64,000 nucleotides of DNA, taken from NCBI GenBank assembly GCA_965226695.1, contig OZ245405.1, positions 2,294,001 to 2,358,000 of the forward strand, in the 5' to 3' direction. Below, one piece after another: positions 53,856-61,762 of the stretch. Numbering within the stretch: position 1 is the first letter of the stretch; each line of letters opens with the position of its first letter. The DNA comes from CATOSD01 sp965226695. GTDB taxonomy: Bacteria; Chloroflexota; Dehalococcoidia; Lucifugimonadales; CATOSD01. Under the pieces are notes generated by a model. It was given only the letters and a program-made list of their open reading frames with translations, did no database searches and was not told the origin of the DNA. The position numbers and the translations under genes were made by a program.

Positions 53856-54089
53856 ATGTACTCATCAAGCCTCGTAAGGAAAGCCGCTAAGGCCAGGGAC
53901 TACGCCGAACAGGGCGACCGAGCAAGTCTGATAAGCTGTTCCGTAGCATTCCGAGGCGACAACGGCGACCATCTGGTGACTTACGAGGCGGGGTCGTGGC
54001 GTTGCGACTGCCACACCCACAGCATGAACCAGGACTGCAGCCACGCGATGGCCATGGAGTTGATGCTCACCAGCCTGCTTCCCGGGTAA
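53856..54089 (+). CDS. Small SWIM zinc-finger protein
   Basis: A 77-residue protein with a SWIM-type CxCxnCxH motif: WRCDCHTHSMNQDCSHAMAM near the C-terminus. SWIM fingers bind DNA or proteins and usually sit in larger helicase or transposase proteins, but stand-alone small ones exist. It is convergent with the SCO1664-like gene. The upstream 190 bases are non-coding and separate it from the integrase remnant. Confidence 0.7.
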   Translation: MYSSSLVRKAAKARDYAEQGDRASLISCSVAFRGDNGDHLVTYEAGSWRCDCHTHSMNQDCSHAMAMELMLTSLLPG

Positions 54090-54117
54090 CCGCCGGGCCG
54101 AGGCCTCACACCCACGG

Positions 54118-54912
54118 CTAAGGCACGTTATAGTAGGGGTCCAGCGCGGGCAGCGACTTTTCCTCCAGCAGGAAACCAACCCTGCTCAGCAGCGCGCCAA
54201 CCTCCACCGGCGAGAGCATCTCCGCCAGCCGGCTGGAAACGTCCCCCGCCGTCTCCAGGTCTCGGCCCAGCGCCTCGATGTCCCTCACCAAGTCATCCGG
54301 CATGGGCTTACCCCAGAACTCCAGCATCACCGTACGCAGCTTGAAAGACGGGTGAAACGTAAGCCCGTGGTCGATGCTCCACACCGTGCCGTGCGGATCC
54401 AGCAGGCAGTGGCCCGCCTTGCGATCCGCATTGTTGACCAGCAGGTCGAAGATGGCGAACTTCTGGAGTTGCTCCGCCTTGTCCTCGACGAGGTCGAAGT
54501 AATTCGTTTCGGGGTCGTGGTCCACGTACAGCTGCACGGTGCCCACACCGTAAGGCCCCTCGCGCACGAGTGTCAGCGGAACCGAAGGCCAGCCGAGGCA
54601 GCGACTGAGCACGTAGGTCGCGTACTCGCGCTTGTACAGCGATCCGCTAGGGAAGTCCCAGAGTGGGCGCTCGCCGTCTCTGGGCTTGTATATGGCCCGG
54701 AGAAACTTGCCCGGCCCCGCACTGATCCGCACGTAGAAGGTGTAGTTTGACCCCCAGGGCAAGCGGTAGCCGCTGACGATTTCCCCAGTCTGGAGCAACG
54801 GCCTCGCCTCGTCTTCGGGCAGGGCGACGGGCGTGCCGTGCTCAGCGTCGTCGGGGAAAGTGTAGCGATTGTAGCGCCGCCGCCTGCGGGACAAGGTTCG
54901 GTGACCCTCCAA
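54118..54912 (-). CDS. SCO1664-family (PI3/4-kinase-like/HipA-like) protein
   Basis: A 264-residue protein. The block FLRAIYKPRDGERPLWDFPS contains the ATP-binding lysine. FAIFDLLVNNADRKAGHCLL holds the catalytic Asn/Asp, and VWSIDHGLTFHPSFKL the metal-binding Asp. This matches the SCO1664 family, kinase-fold proteins of unknown substrate found next to DUF3090 genes in Actinobacteria and Chloroflexota. The DUF3090 gene lies 96 bases upstream on the same strand, so the conserved pair is preserved. Confidence 0.85.
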   Translation of the reverse strand: MEGHRTLSRRRRRYNRYTFPDDAEHGTPVALPEDEARPLLQTGEIVSGYRLPWGSNYTFYVRISAGPGKFLRAIYKPRDGERPLWDFPSGSLYKREYATYVLSRCLGWPSVPLTLVREGPYGVGTVQLYVDHDPETNYFDLVEDKAEQLQKFAIFDLLVNNADRKAGHCLLDPHGTVWSIDHGLTFHPSFKLRTVMLEFWGKPMPDDLVRDIEALGRDLETAGDVSSRLAEMLSPVEVGALLSRVGFLLEEKSLPALDPYYNVP

Positions 54913-55008
54913 CGGGGATGCGGGAAGTCTAGGGTTCGGCCGCGCCCGGCCTTCGGGACCTGGAGCAGGGCGCTCCAGGCCGTGGCGCCCACTACGGTCC
55001 AGCGGTCG

Positions 55009-55521
55009 CTACTCGCGCAGGTTCAACGCCTTGATTTGGCCGTTCATCTTGGGACAAGTGTGGCCGTCGGCGTCTATCGGTATGTTGCACAGGGGGCATA
55101 TAGGCCGACCGGAGGCGCAGACCCGCAGCGCGTCCTCGGCGAAGCTCTCGGCCTGCGAGGAATCCGTCCACAGCCTGACATCGGCGGTGTCCTCGTCAGC
55201 CTCGTGCGCGTCAATTATGTACATCGCCCGGCGTTCGTGGTAGCCCAGGGCCAACTTGCGCGCCTTCAACTCAACGTTGGTCAGGGGTCGCACCTCATCC
55301 TCGTGTGGAGGGTTGGCCTCGCGGCCACCGGCGTCCTCAAGCGACGACGCGATCTGCTGCATTGCCATCGCTAGCTGCGCAAGCTGCTCCTTCTCCAGCC
55401 AGATTGTGGCAGTGCTGCTTCCGCTTTCGGCCTTGACCCTAAACGTGCGCTTGCCGGGTTCGCCCATCGCCTCGGGCACCAGCGCGCTGATGTTGGTGAA
55501 TTCGTTTATTGCTCCAGCCAT
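55009..55521 (-). CDS. DUF3090 family protein
   Basis: A 170-residue protein from ATG 55521. FRVKAESGSSTATIWLEKEQ, AQLAMAMQQI and the C-terminal zinc-like segment RPICPLCNIPIDADGHTCPK identify DUF3090. Its usual partners are SCO1664 (present next door) and a histidine phosphatase (not seen here). Function unknown; the conserved triad suggests a phosphate-related pathway. GTG 55530 is an alternative start three codons earlier. Confidence 0.85.
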   Translation of the reverse strand: MAGAINEFTNISALVPEAMGEPGKRTFRVKAESGSSTATIWLEKEQLAQLAMAMQQIASSLEDAGGREANPPHEDEVRPLTNVELKARKLALGYHERRAMYIIDAHEADEDTADVRLWTDSSQAESFAEDALRVCASGRPICPLCNIPIDADGHTCPKMNGQIKALNLRE

Positions 55522-55647
55522 AATATACACTTCATATTAGTTGAAGCTCCTTCAGTCCGCAAGTCAAACGCGACATGCACGCGAATGGCCGATTTGCTAG
55601 AATTGAACCCGGCCCGCGAACCGAATCGCCACCGTGGAGTGACTCAA

Positions 55648-56754
55648 ATGCCCAACACCACCGTCGTCATGTGCATCGACGGCCTTGATCCCGAGTACCT
55701 GGAAGCGTGCGAGATGCCCAATCTGAAGGCGCTCGGCGCAAGTGGATTCGCCAAGGTCGGCCGCTGCATGATGCCCTCCGTAACCAACGTAAACAATGTT
55801 TCACTGGTGACCGCGAGCTATCCAGAGACGCACGGGATAAGCTCCAACTACCGCCTCGTCAGGGAGACCGGCGAGGAGGTGTACATGGAGTCGGGCGAAT
55901 ACATCCTGGCACCAACCTTCTTTCAGAGGGCATCGGAGCTCGGCAAGTCGTCGGTGCTGGTGACTTCCAAGGACAAGCTGCGGACGCTGCTCGGCGGCTG
56001 GGCGACAGTCGCGGTGTCGTCCGAGCGCCCGCCCGCCGAGCTCGCTTCGGCCCTCGGCGAGCCGCCGCCCATCTACTCTCTGGAAGTAAACGGCTGGGCC
56101 ATCGACGCGGCGAACACCATAATGTCGCAACGGCACGCGGACCTTGTCTACGTCACCACCACCGACTACGCAATGCACACCTACGCGCCGGACGAGCCGG
56201 AATCCCAGAGACACCTGACAATCATCGACAACGCCATCGGCGAGCTGCTCTCGGCACACCCGGACGTGACGTTCCTGCTTACCGCAGACCACGGCATGTC
56301 GCGGAAGAGCCGGATGGTCGACCTGGGGGCGACGCTCGCGAAATGGAAGATAGGCGCCAATCCCGTGCCCATCATCAAGGACCGATACGTCGTCCACCAC
56401 TCCAACCTTGGCGGCTGCATGTTCGTTTACCTCGACGACCCGCGCCAGACCGCCGAGGCGATGGACGCGCTACGCGGCGTCCCCGGCGTCGAGGAGGTAT
56501 ATGACCGCGACCAGGCCGTGAAGGAGCTGCGGCTGCACCAAGACCGCATTGGCGACGTGGTGGTCACCGCCGACTCGGACTCCGTGTTCGGCGACGCATC
56601 GCAGGTCCAGCTCCCACCGCGCCTACGGTCTCATGCGTCCGCCCACGAGCGCGACATCCCGCTGTTCGGCTACAACGGCGACTTCGACGGGTTCGCCTTC
56701 GAGGAGAACCGCGACCTCGGCCGCTACGTGTTCGAGCGCGTACTCGCCGACTGA
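55648..56754 (+). CDS. phnA: Phosphonoacetate hydrolase-like alkaline-phosphatase-fold enzyme
   Basis: A 368-residue protein from ATG 55648. The fold's nucleophile region is VVMCIDGLDPEYLEACEMPN and MMPSVTNVNNVSLVTASYPE, with the catalytic Thr in SVTN. HGISSNYRLV, SVLVTSKDKLRTLLGG, YVTTTDYAMHTYAPDEPES and LLTADHGMSRKSRM supply further metal ligands. The pattern follows phosphonoacetate hydrolase more closely than other nucleotide pyrophosphatase relatives. That enzyme releases acetate and phosphate from phosphonoacetate, but a related phosphonate or phosphodiester substrate cannot be excluded. The dehydrogenase gene follows 28 bases downstream. Confidence 0.75.
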   Translation: MPNTTVVMCIDGLDPEYLEACEMPNLKALGASGFAKVGRCMMPSVTNVNNVSLVTASYPETHGISSNYRLVRETGEEVYMESGEYILAPTFFQRASELGKSSVLVTSKDKLRTLLGGWATVAVSSERPPAELASALGEPPPIYSLEVNGWAIDAANTIMSQRHADLVYVTTTDYAMHTYAPDEPESQRHLTIIDNAIGELLSAHPDVTFLLTADHGMSRKSRMVDLGATLAKWKIGANPVPIIKDRYVVHHSNLGGCMFVYLDDPRQTAEAMDALRGVPGVEEVYDRDQAVKELRLHQDRIGDVVVTADSDSVFGDASQVQLPPRLRSHASAHERDIPLFGYNGDFDGFAFEENRDLGRYVFERVLAD

Positions 56755-56782
56755 ACCCCGATACCACCAGGAGGATTTGTCC

Positions 56783-57880
56783 ATGCTGGAACGCTTCAAG
56801 GTGCCCAAGCCCGACCAGGTGAGAATCCCGGAAGGCTCTCTGCGCAAGACTGTCGCGGAGATCTTCGAGAAGATGGGCGTTTCGCCCGACGACGCGACGG
56901 AGGGAGCGGACGTGCTGACCATGACGGACCTGCGGGGCGTCGAGACGCACGGAGTGTCCAACATGATGCGTGCCTACGTGCAACAGTACAGGGAAGGGCG
57001 CCTAAACCCGACGCCGGACGTGCGCGTCGTGCGCGAGTTTCCGGGCACGGCGACCATGGACGCCGACGGCGGGTTGGGCATCATCGTCGGCCGGCGCGCC
57101 ATGGAGCTCGCGATAAGCAAGGCGCGCGAGGTTGGCGTCGGCATCGTGACGATGCGCAACAGCGGCCACGCCGGAGCGGTGGGCCATTTCGCCATGCTTG
57201 CGGCGCAGCAGGACATGGTCGGCATGTGCATCACGGCGGGCGGCGCCTCGGTGCTGCCCACGTTCGGCGCGGATGGCCGGCTGGGCGCGAACCCCATTTC
57301 GATAGCGGCGCCGGCACGGAACGAAGCCCCGCTGCTATTCGACGCAGCAACCTCCGCCGTCGCGCTGAACAAGCTGGAGCTTGCTCGCCGGGTCGGCTCT
57401 GACCTGCTGCCGGGCTGGATAGCCGACCTGGACGGCTCGCCCGTGCTGGATGAGACGCCGCCCAGGGGGAGGGGAGAGTTCTTCGGGCTGCCCATCGGCG
57501 GCACTAGAGAGCAGGGTTCCCACAAGGGCTACGGCTTCAACCTCATGGTCGAGGTGCTCGGCGCCTTTCTGTCCGGCTCGGTGCCCAGCATGTTGGACAG
57601 CGAACCCTACGGCAGCGGCTTCAAGAACTACTTCGCGGCCTATGACGTCTCGGCGTTCACCGACCTCGACACATTCAAGGACCACATGGACGAGACGCTG
57701 CGCGTCCTGCGCACCACCCCGCCCGCTCCGGGCAACGAGAGGGTGATTTACCCCGGTCTGTCCGAGCACGAGGAGGAAGAGGAACGGCGCGCGAACGGCA
57801 TCCCGTTGCACAGGGAAGTGGTGGAGTGGTTCGACGACATATCCGCCGAGCTCCCTGTAACACCCCTAGAGCGCATGTAG
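56783..57880 (+). CDS. Malate/L-lactate dehydrogenase family (Ldh/YlbC-type) oxidoreductase
   Basis: A 365-residue protein after AGGAGG. The family blocks are LTMTDLRGVETHGVSNMMRA, TATMDADGGLGIIVGRRAME, TMRNSGHAGAVGHFAMLAAQ and RLGANPISIAAPARNEAPLL, ending with QGSHKGYGFNLMVEVLG. These NAD(P)-dependent enzymes reduce 2-oxoacids such as ureidoglycolate, sulfolactate or 2,3-diketogulonate; the exact substrate is not readable. It appears co-transcribed with the phosphonoacetate hydrolase-like gene. Its stop codon lies inside a palindromic repeat. Confidence 0.88.
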   Translation: MLERFKVPKPDQVRIPEGSLRKTVAEIFEKMGVSPDDATEGADVLTMTDLRGVETHGVSNMMRAYVQQYREGRLNPTPDVRVVREFPGTATMDADGGLGIIVGRRAMELAISKAREVGVGIVTMRNSGHAGAVGHFAMLAAQQDMVGMCITAGGASVLPTFGADGRLGANPISIAAPARNEAPLLFDAATSAVALNKLELARRVGSDLLPGWIADLDGSPVLDETPPRGRGEFFGLPIGGTREQGSHKGYGFNLMVEVLGAFLSGSVPSMLDSEPYGSGFKNYFAAYDVSAFTDLDTFKDHMDETLRVLRTTPPAPGNERVIYPGLSEHEEEEERRANGIPLHREVVEWFDDISAELPVTPLERM

Positions 57881-57972
57881 GGGCGGTTCGCGAACCGCCC
57901 GCCGCGCCCTCGGATCGGGACCCCAGCCAAGTCGCCGGCCAGTCACGGGCGGGTTGCAAACCCGCCCCTACA
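57876..57972. repeat. Palindromic repeat element between convergent genes
   Basis: Outer arms TGTAGGGGCGG (57876-57886) and CCGCCCCTACA (57962-57972) are exact complements. Inside are a 20-base palindrome GGGCGGTTCGCGAACCGCCC (57881-57900) and a GGGCGGGTT/AACCCGCCC stem (57947-57967). The TAG in each outer arm is the stop codon of the gene ending there. It resembles REP- or MITE-like dispersed elements and may also terminate transcription in both directions. Confidence 0.8.
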
Positions 57973-58645
57973 GCAGCGGATACGCGGGCAGGGTGTTGAT
58001 CATTGCGGCCAGGTAGCCGGCCCCGAACCCGTTGTCGATGTTCACCACGCCAACGCCGCTTGCGCAGCTATTGAGCATGGCCAGCAGGGCAGCCAATCCG
58101 CCGAAGCTCGCGCCGTAGCCAATGCTGGTCGGGACGGCGATGAGAGGCGCGCGCACGAGCCCCCCGACGACCGAGGGCAGCGCGCCCTCCATCCCCGCGA
58201 CCGCGACGACCACCCTGGCCTTCTGGAGCGTGGGCAGATGCTCGAGCAGCCGGTGCAAACCGGCGACGCCCACGTCGCTTATCTCCTCGACCTCGCAGTC
58301 CATGAGGCGCGCGGTGATGGCCGCCTCCTGCGCCACCGGCAGGTCCGATGTTCCGGCGCACACCACCACGACGCCGGGGGCCAACTCCGGGGCGCTACGC
58401 CGGTCCACGACGATGGCGCGTGCCAACTCGTGGTGCATCGCGTCGGGAGCCACGTCGCGGACCCGGTCGTACGCCTCAGGCGTCGCCCTCGTCACCAGCA
58501 GCCGGTCCGACTTGTCCAGCACCGAGGACGCGATGGCCGCCACCTGCTCCGGCGACTTGCCCAGCCCGAACACCACCTCCGGGAACCCGGTCCTCAGCGC
58601 GCGGTGGTGGTCGACCCTCGCGAACTCCAGGTTCTCGTAGGGCAT
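57968..58645 (-). CDS. larB: LarB, nickel-pincer cofactor biosynthesis
   Basis: From ATG 58645 the product has 225 residues, with YENLEFARVDHHRALRTGFP, VEEISDVGVAGLHRLLEHLP, VVVAVAGMEGALPSVVGGLV and VPTSIGYGASFGGLAALLAM. These mark LarB, which carboxylates and hydrolyses nicotinic acid adenine dinucleotide at the start of nickel-pincer nucleotide synthesis for lactate racemase-type enzymes. Typical N-terminal residues (DEKQLRALLNDFKEDRLDAE, then LVSQLRQ) are encoded upstream to about 58733, but no ATG, GTG or TTG precedes them, only ATC. The true start may be non-canonical or mutated. No larC or larE is in the window. Confidence 0.87.
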   Translation of the reverse strand: MPYENLEFARVDHHRALRTGFPEVVFGLGKSPEQVAAIASSVLDKSDRLLVTRATPEAYDRVRDVAPDAMHHELARAIVVDRRSAPELAPGVVVVCAGTSDLPVAQEAAITARLMDCEVEEISDVGVAGLHRLLEHLPTLQKARVVVAVAGMEGALPSVVGGLVRAPLIAVPTSIGYGASFGGLAALLAMLNSCASGVGVVNIDNGFGAGYLAAMINTLPAYPLL

Positions 58646-58809
58646 CTGCCGGAGCTGGGAAACAAGCTCCTCGGCATCAAGCCTGTCTTCCTTGAAATCG
58701 TTCAGAAGCGCGCGCAGCTGTTTCTCGTCGATTGGACTGCTCCAGGCTGAAAACCGGGTTTCGGGTTCGAGTGAGGCACCGAGCGGCTGCGGATGCAGGG
58801 GGCGGGGGC

Positions 58810-59226
58810 TTAACCGCCTGCGGCGGGGCCGCCGTACTCGATGAACCTCTCCGGCGTCAGGCGAATCGTAATCGAGTCCCCGCCCGCAGTCTCTTCGACG
58901 TACTCGCGGGCACGCTGTTCGCCCAGGTAACGAGAGGCTATCTTCAGCCGCATTTCCTGCGGCGCCGCGGAGCCGACCTCAGCTCGGCCCTGGACCATGA
59001 GTGCGTGGTAGGGTGGCTCGCGCCGGTCAATCACCAGCGTGGCCTGGCCGTTTTTGTCGATGTTGCGGCGCTTCTGGGAGTTCGCTCCCGCTCCGATGAT
59101 TATATGGCCGCCCTCGTAGACGTACCACACCGGCATAGCGTGGGCGCGGTTGCCGGGCCCGGTCGTCGACAGAATCGCCACGTTTTTATCTTCCAGGAAT
59201 GTCCTCTGTTGGGAAGTCGGCTCCAT
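58810..59226 (-). CDS. PPOX-class (pyridoxamine-phosphate-oxidase-like) flavin/F420 protein
   Basis: A 138-residue split-barrel protein. The pattern FLEDKNVAILSTTGPGNRAH, MPVWYVYEGGHIIIGAGANS, RRNIDKNGQATLVIDRREPP and YHALMVQGRAEV is that of PPOX-class F420- or FMN-dependent enzymes. Members reduce small substrates or bind cofactors; the substrate is unknown. It lies in a plain metabolic stretch with no obvious operon partner. Confidence 0.8.
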   Translation of the reverse strand: MEPTSQQRTFLEDKNVAILSTTGPGNRAHAMPVWYVYEGGHIIIGAGANSQKRRNIDKNGQATLVIDRREPPYHALMVQGRAEVGSAAPQEMRLKIASRYLGEQRAREYVEETAGGDSITIRLTPERFIEYGGPAAGG

Positions 59227-59383
59227 GCGCGTTCACCTCGGAAACAGGCTGTTGGCACGTATTCTAGCACACCGCCGCGGGCGTCAGGATTGGTGAACTC
59301 GCCTTGTTCGGCGCACAAGGGCGTTGCTATACTGCACACCGTAACGACCGGTGGCAAGAAAAGGATGCGATGGAAGGGTTGCG

Positions 59384-59618
59384 ATGGTCGAATCCAAAAT
59401 CACAGCAAAGGGACAGACCACACTGCCGAAAGCCGTGCGGGAAGCCCTCTCAGTTCAGCCGGGTGACCGGGTGCGCTACGTCATTCGGGAGGGCGAGGTG
59501 CTGATACTGCCGGTCCGCCCAATTAGGAAGGCTGTTCGGCATACTGAGGCGCGATGGGCCGGCGCTGAGCCTGGAACAGATGGACCAGGCAATCGCTGAA
59601 GGTATCGCCGAAGCGTGA
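59384..59618 (+). pseudogene. AbrB/VapB-type antitoxin with frameshift
   Basis: From ATG 59384 the N-terminus KITAKGQTTLPKAVREALSV and DRVRYVIREGEVLIL is a SpoVT/AbrB DNA-binding domain. The usual C-terminus appears in another frame from about 59532: LFGILRRDGPALSLEQMDQA then IAEGIAEA, ending at TGA 59616-59618, which overlaps the toxin ATG. In the sequence as given, the first frame runs to an unrelated ending at 59599. An indel near 59530 therefore breaks the toxin-binding tail, unless it is a sequencing error. Confidence 0.75.
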
Positions 59619-60028
59619 TGGCGCTGGATACGAACGTGATGGTGCGCTACCTGGTCCGCGACGATGCGGCGCAGGCGGAAGCGGCCCGTTCGCTGTTGGA
59701 GGGACTGTCTGCCGATCGGCCGGGCTTCATCTGCCGCGAGGTGATAGTCGAGGTGGCGTGGGTGTTGGAGCGAGCCTACCGCTTCTCGCGGACCCAGATT
59801 GCCGACGTGCTCGTGGAGCTGAGCGCCACCGACAGCCTGGTCGTAGAGGCGGCGGACGACGTGGCCCGCGCAGCCCTCCAGTACCGGCAAGGCGGCCCGG
59901 GCTTCGCCGACCTGATGATTCTGTCAGCTTCCGCCCGTGCCGGAGCCGGGCCGCTATACACGTTCGACCGCGCCCTCGGTAAAGCGGGAGGCGCGGCCCT
60001 CCTGGAACCGGCTCCCCCTTCGCCCTGA
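59618..60028 (+). CDS. vapC: PIN-domain toxin (VapC)
   Basis: A 136-residue PIN ribonuclease. ALDTNVMVRYLVRDDAAQAE carries the first Asp, ICREVIVEVAWVLERAYRFS the Glu, and GGPGFADLMILSASARAGA and LYTFDRALGKAGG the later Asp residues. ATG 59618 overlaps the antitoxin stop (TGATG). If the antitoxin is really broken, an intact toxin beside it would be hard to tolerate, which argues that the antitoxin frameshift is an error or that an unlinked antitoxin exists. Confidence 0.88.
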   Translation: MALDTNVMVRYLVRDDAAQAEAARSLLEGLSADRPGFICREVIVEVAWVLERAYRFSRTQIADVLVELSATDSLVVEAADDVARAALQYRQGGPGFADLMILSASARAGAGPLYTFDRALGKAGGAALLEPAPPSP

Positions 60029-60409
60029 ATACATCAGCCGCAGGCCCTAAGCTTGCCTAGCAGGCCCTTTCGAGCGTCTCGCGACTGTGGTATTGGCGGA
60101 ATTTGGCATTCATAAGGCAGGCATACCATCTTGACTAGCGTTTTGCCTCCGATTCGCCTCGCCGATTGCAATTCATATAGTTTTGATTTTGCTAGGCCCC
60201 ACCCATTACAGTTGGACGCCAATTCGCTCTGTTGTAGTATGGTAACGGGTTGTGTATCAAACGTCGGCCCTCATTCCGTAGGGGCTATGAACAGCCAGAA
60301 AGAAGTGGCATATGACGTCAAATGAAATGTCCGGCTGGGCCAGGTTCTGCATCGAGTCGGCGGACTGACTCCTTGAGCACTAGTACAGCCACACAGAGAG
60401 GAGTCACAG
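60029..60409. other. Non-coding gap before mcrB
   Basis: No convincing gene in 380 bases. The composition is more AT-rich than the flanks (for example TTCATATAGTTTTGATTTTG around 60172-60191), as expected of a promoter region for the McrBC operon or of an acquisition boundary. GAGAGGAG lies just before the mcrB start. Confidence 0.5.
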
Positions 60410-61762
60410 ATGGGTAGTTTCCTGGTTCAGGTCAACAGAGACGGCGGATTCGCCAACATCATGAGTAATCGCCGCTACTCGAACAGTCGCTGGATGGACA
60501 AACCCCGCGACAGCGATCATGGTGAGGTCATTCCGGGCGATGAGTTGTTGATCTACTGCACGGGAAATGTACCCAAACACAAAATGTCGATAGCCTTTTG
60601 TGTGGCCGTCATAACAGTCAGTTCGGATCATGTCACATTCGAGCTTGAAGAGCCACATTTGTTCACTACTCCGCTAAAACGGGACATGATTCTCGGCCTG
60701 GTGGATGGGGGAGAGCTTTCCAATGTATTTCGCAAATGTGGTCAACAAGGATTCAACATCGCCAAGCTGGATTCCAATTCAGCCGAGCTTGTTTCCGGCC
60801 TATTGAACAGAGCTTCATCTTTAGACGGCGGTGGAGTTGAACCTCCTGATTATGAACCGGAAGTTCCACGAGGTTATACAATTGAAGACATCATCAGGGA
60901 GGGCTGTTTCCTCGAGTGGTCCAGGCTTGAGACCATACTGGCCCGCCTGCGAGACAAGAAGAACCTCATCCTCCAAGGGCCTCCGGGCACGGGAAAGACG
61001 TGGCTCGCAAAGAAGCTGGCATTCGCCCTGATAGGGCGGAAGGACGACAGCCGGGTGCGCCGGTTGCAGTTCCACCCCAGCCTGTCCCACGAGGACTTCA
61101 TTCGGGGTTTTCGTCCCAGCAACGATGGTGCACTCAGGCTCATTGACGGTCCATTCCTGGAAGTCGTAGCCGCTGCCAGCGCCGATGCCGAAAATGACTA
61201 CGTGATGGTCATAGAGGAGATCAACCGGGGCAACCCCGCGCAGGTTTTCGGCGAGACACTTACACTGATGGAGGCGGACAAGCGCACCGAGGAGTACGCA
61301 CTGGCGCTTGCCTATCCCAGGTCCAAGGACGAACGCGTGCATCTGCCGTCCAACCTCCACATTATCGGCACGATGAACGTGGCCGACCGCTCGATAGCGA
61401 TGGTCGACCTGGCGCTGCGCCGCCGGTTCGCGTTCGTCGACCTGGAGCCGACGTTCGGCGAGGTCTGGCGCAACTGGGTCAATGAGCAGTGCGGCATCCC
61501 TCTGGAGTTCCTGCGGACAATCGAGCGGAAGATGACGGCCCTGAACGAGCAGATCGCGGCAGACAGGAGCCTCGGCCCCCAGTTCCGGGTCGGACACGCT
61601 GTCGTCACGCCGGCGCCGGAAACTTCCATCGACAACCCAACAGAGTGGTTCAGGCGGGTAGTAGAGACCGAAATAGGTCCTCTCCTGGACGAGTACTGGT
61701 TCGATCCGTCGGACGCGAACAAGGCTGAAGACGCCAAGGCCGCGCTCCTGGCTGATTTGTAA
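60410..61762 (+). CDS. mcrB: McrB-like AAA+ GTPase with EVE-like N-terminal domain
   Basis: A 450-residue protein after GAGAGGAG. Residues ~1-115 (SFLVQVNRDGGFANIMSNRR, then GDELLIYCTGNVPKHKMSIA) look like an EVE/PUA-type domain, a reader of modified bases. The McrB motor follows: LILQGPPGTGKTWLAKKLAF (Walker A, ~190), FHPSLSHEDFIRGFRP, YVMVIEEINRGNPAQVFGET (Walker B) and the GTP-specificity motif GTMNVADRSIAM (~322). McrB drives type IV restriction of methylated or hydroxymethylated DNA together with McrC, encoded next with one-base overlap (TAATG). Confidence 0.92.
   Translation: MGSFLVQVNRDGGFANIMSNRRYSNSRWMDKPRDSDHGEVIPGDELLIYCTGNVPKHKMSIAFCVAVITVSSDHVTFELEEPHLFTTPLKRDMILGLVDGGELSNVFRKCGQQGFNIAKLDSNSAELVSGLLNRASSLDGGGVEPPDYEPEVPRGYTIEDIIREGCFLEWSRLETILARLRDKKNLILQGPPGTGKTWLAKKLAFALIGRKDDSRVRRLQFHPSLSHEDFIRGFRPSNDGALRLIDGPFLEVVAAASADAENDYVMVIEEINRGNPAQVFGETLTLMEADKRTEEYALALAYPRSKDERVHLPSNLHIIGTMNVADRSIAMVDLALRRRFAFVDLEPTFGEVWRNWVNEQCGIPLEFLRTIERKMTALNEQIAADRSLGPQFRVGHAVVTPAPETSIDNPTEWFRRVVETEIGPLLDEYWFDPSDANKAEDAKAALLADL

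Noticed and set aside
60034..60325. Two short overlapping open frames in the gap before mcrB
   Set aside because: No ribosome-binding sites, no conserved motifs, and an AT-rich composition typical of intergenic DNA.
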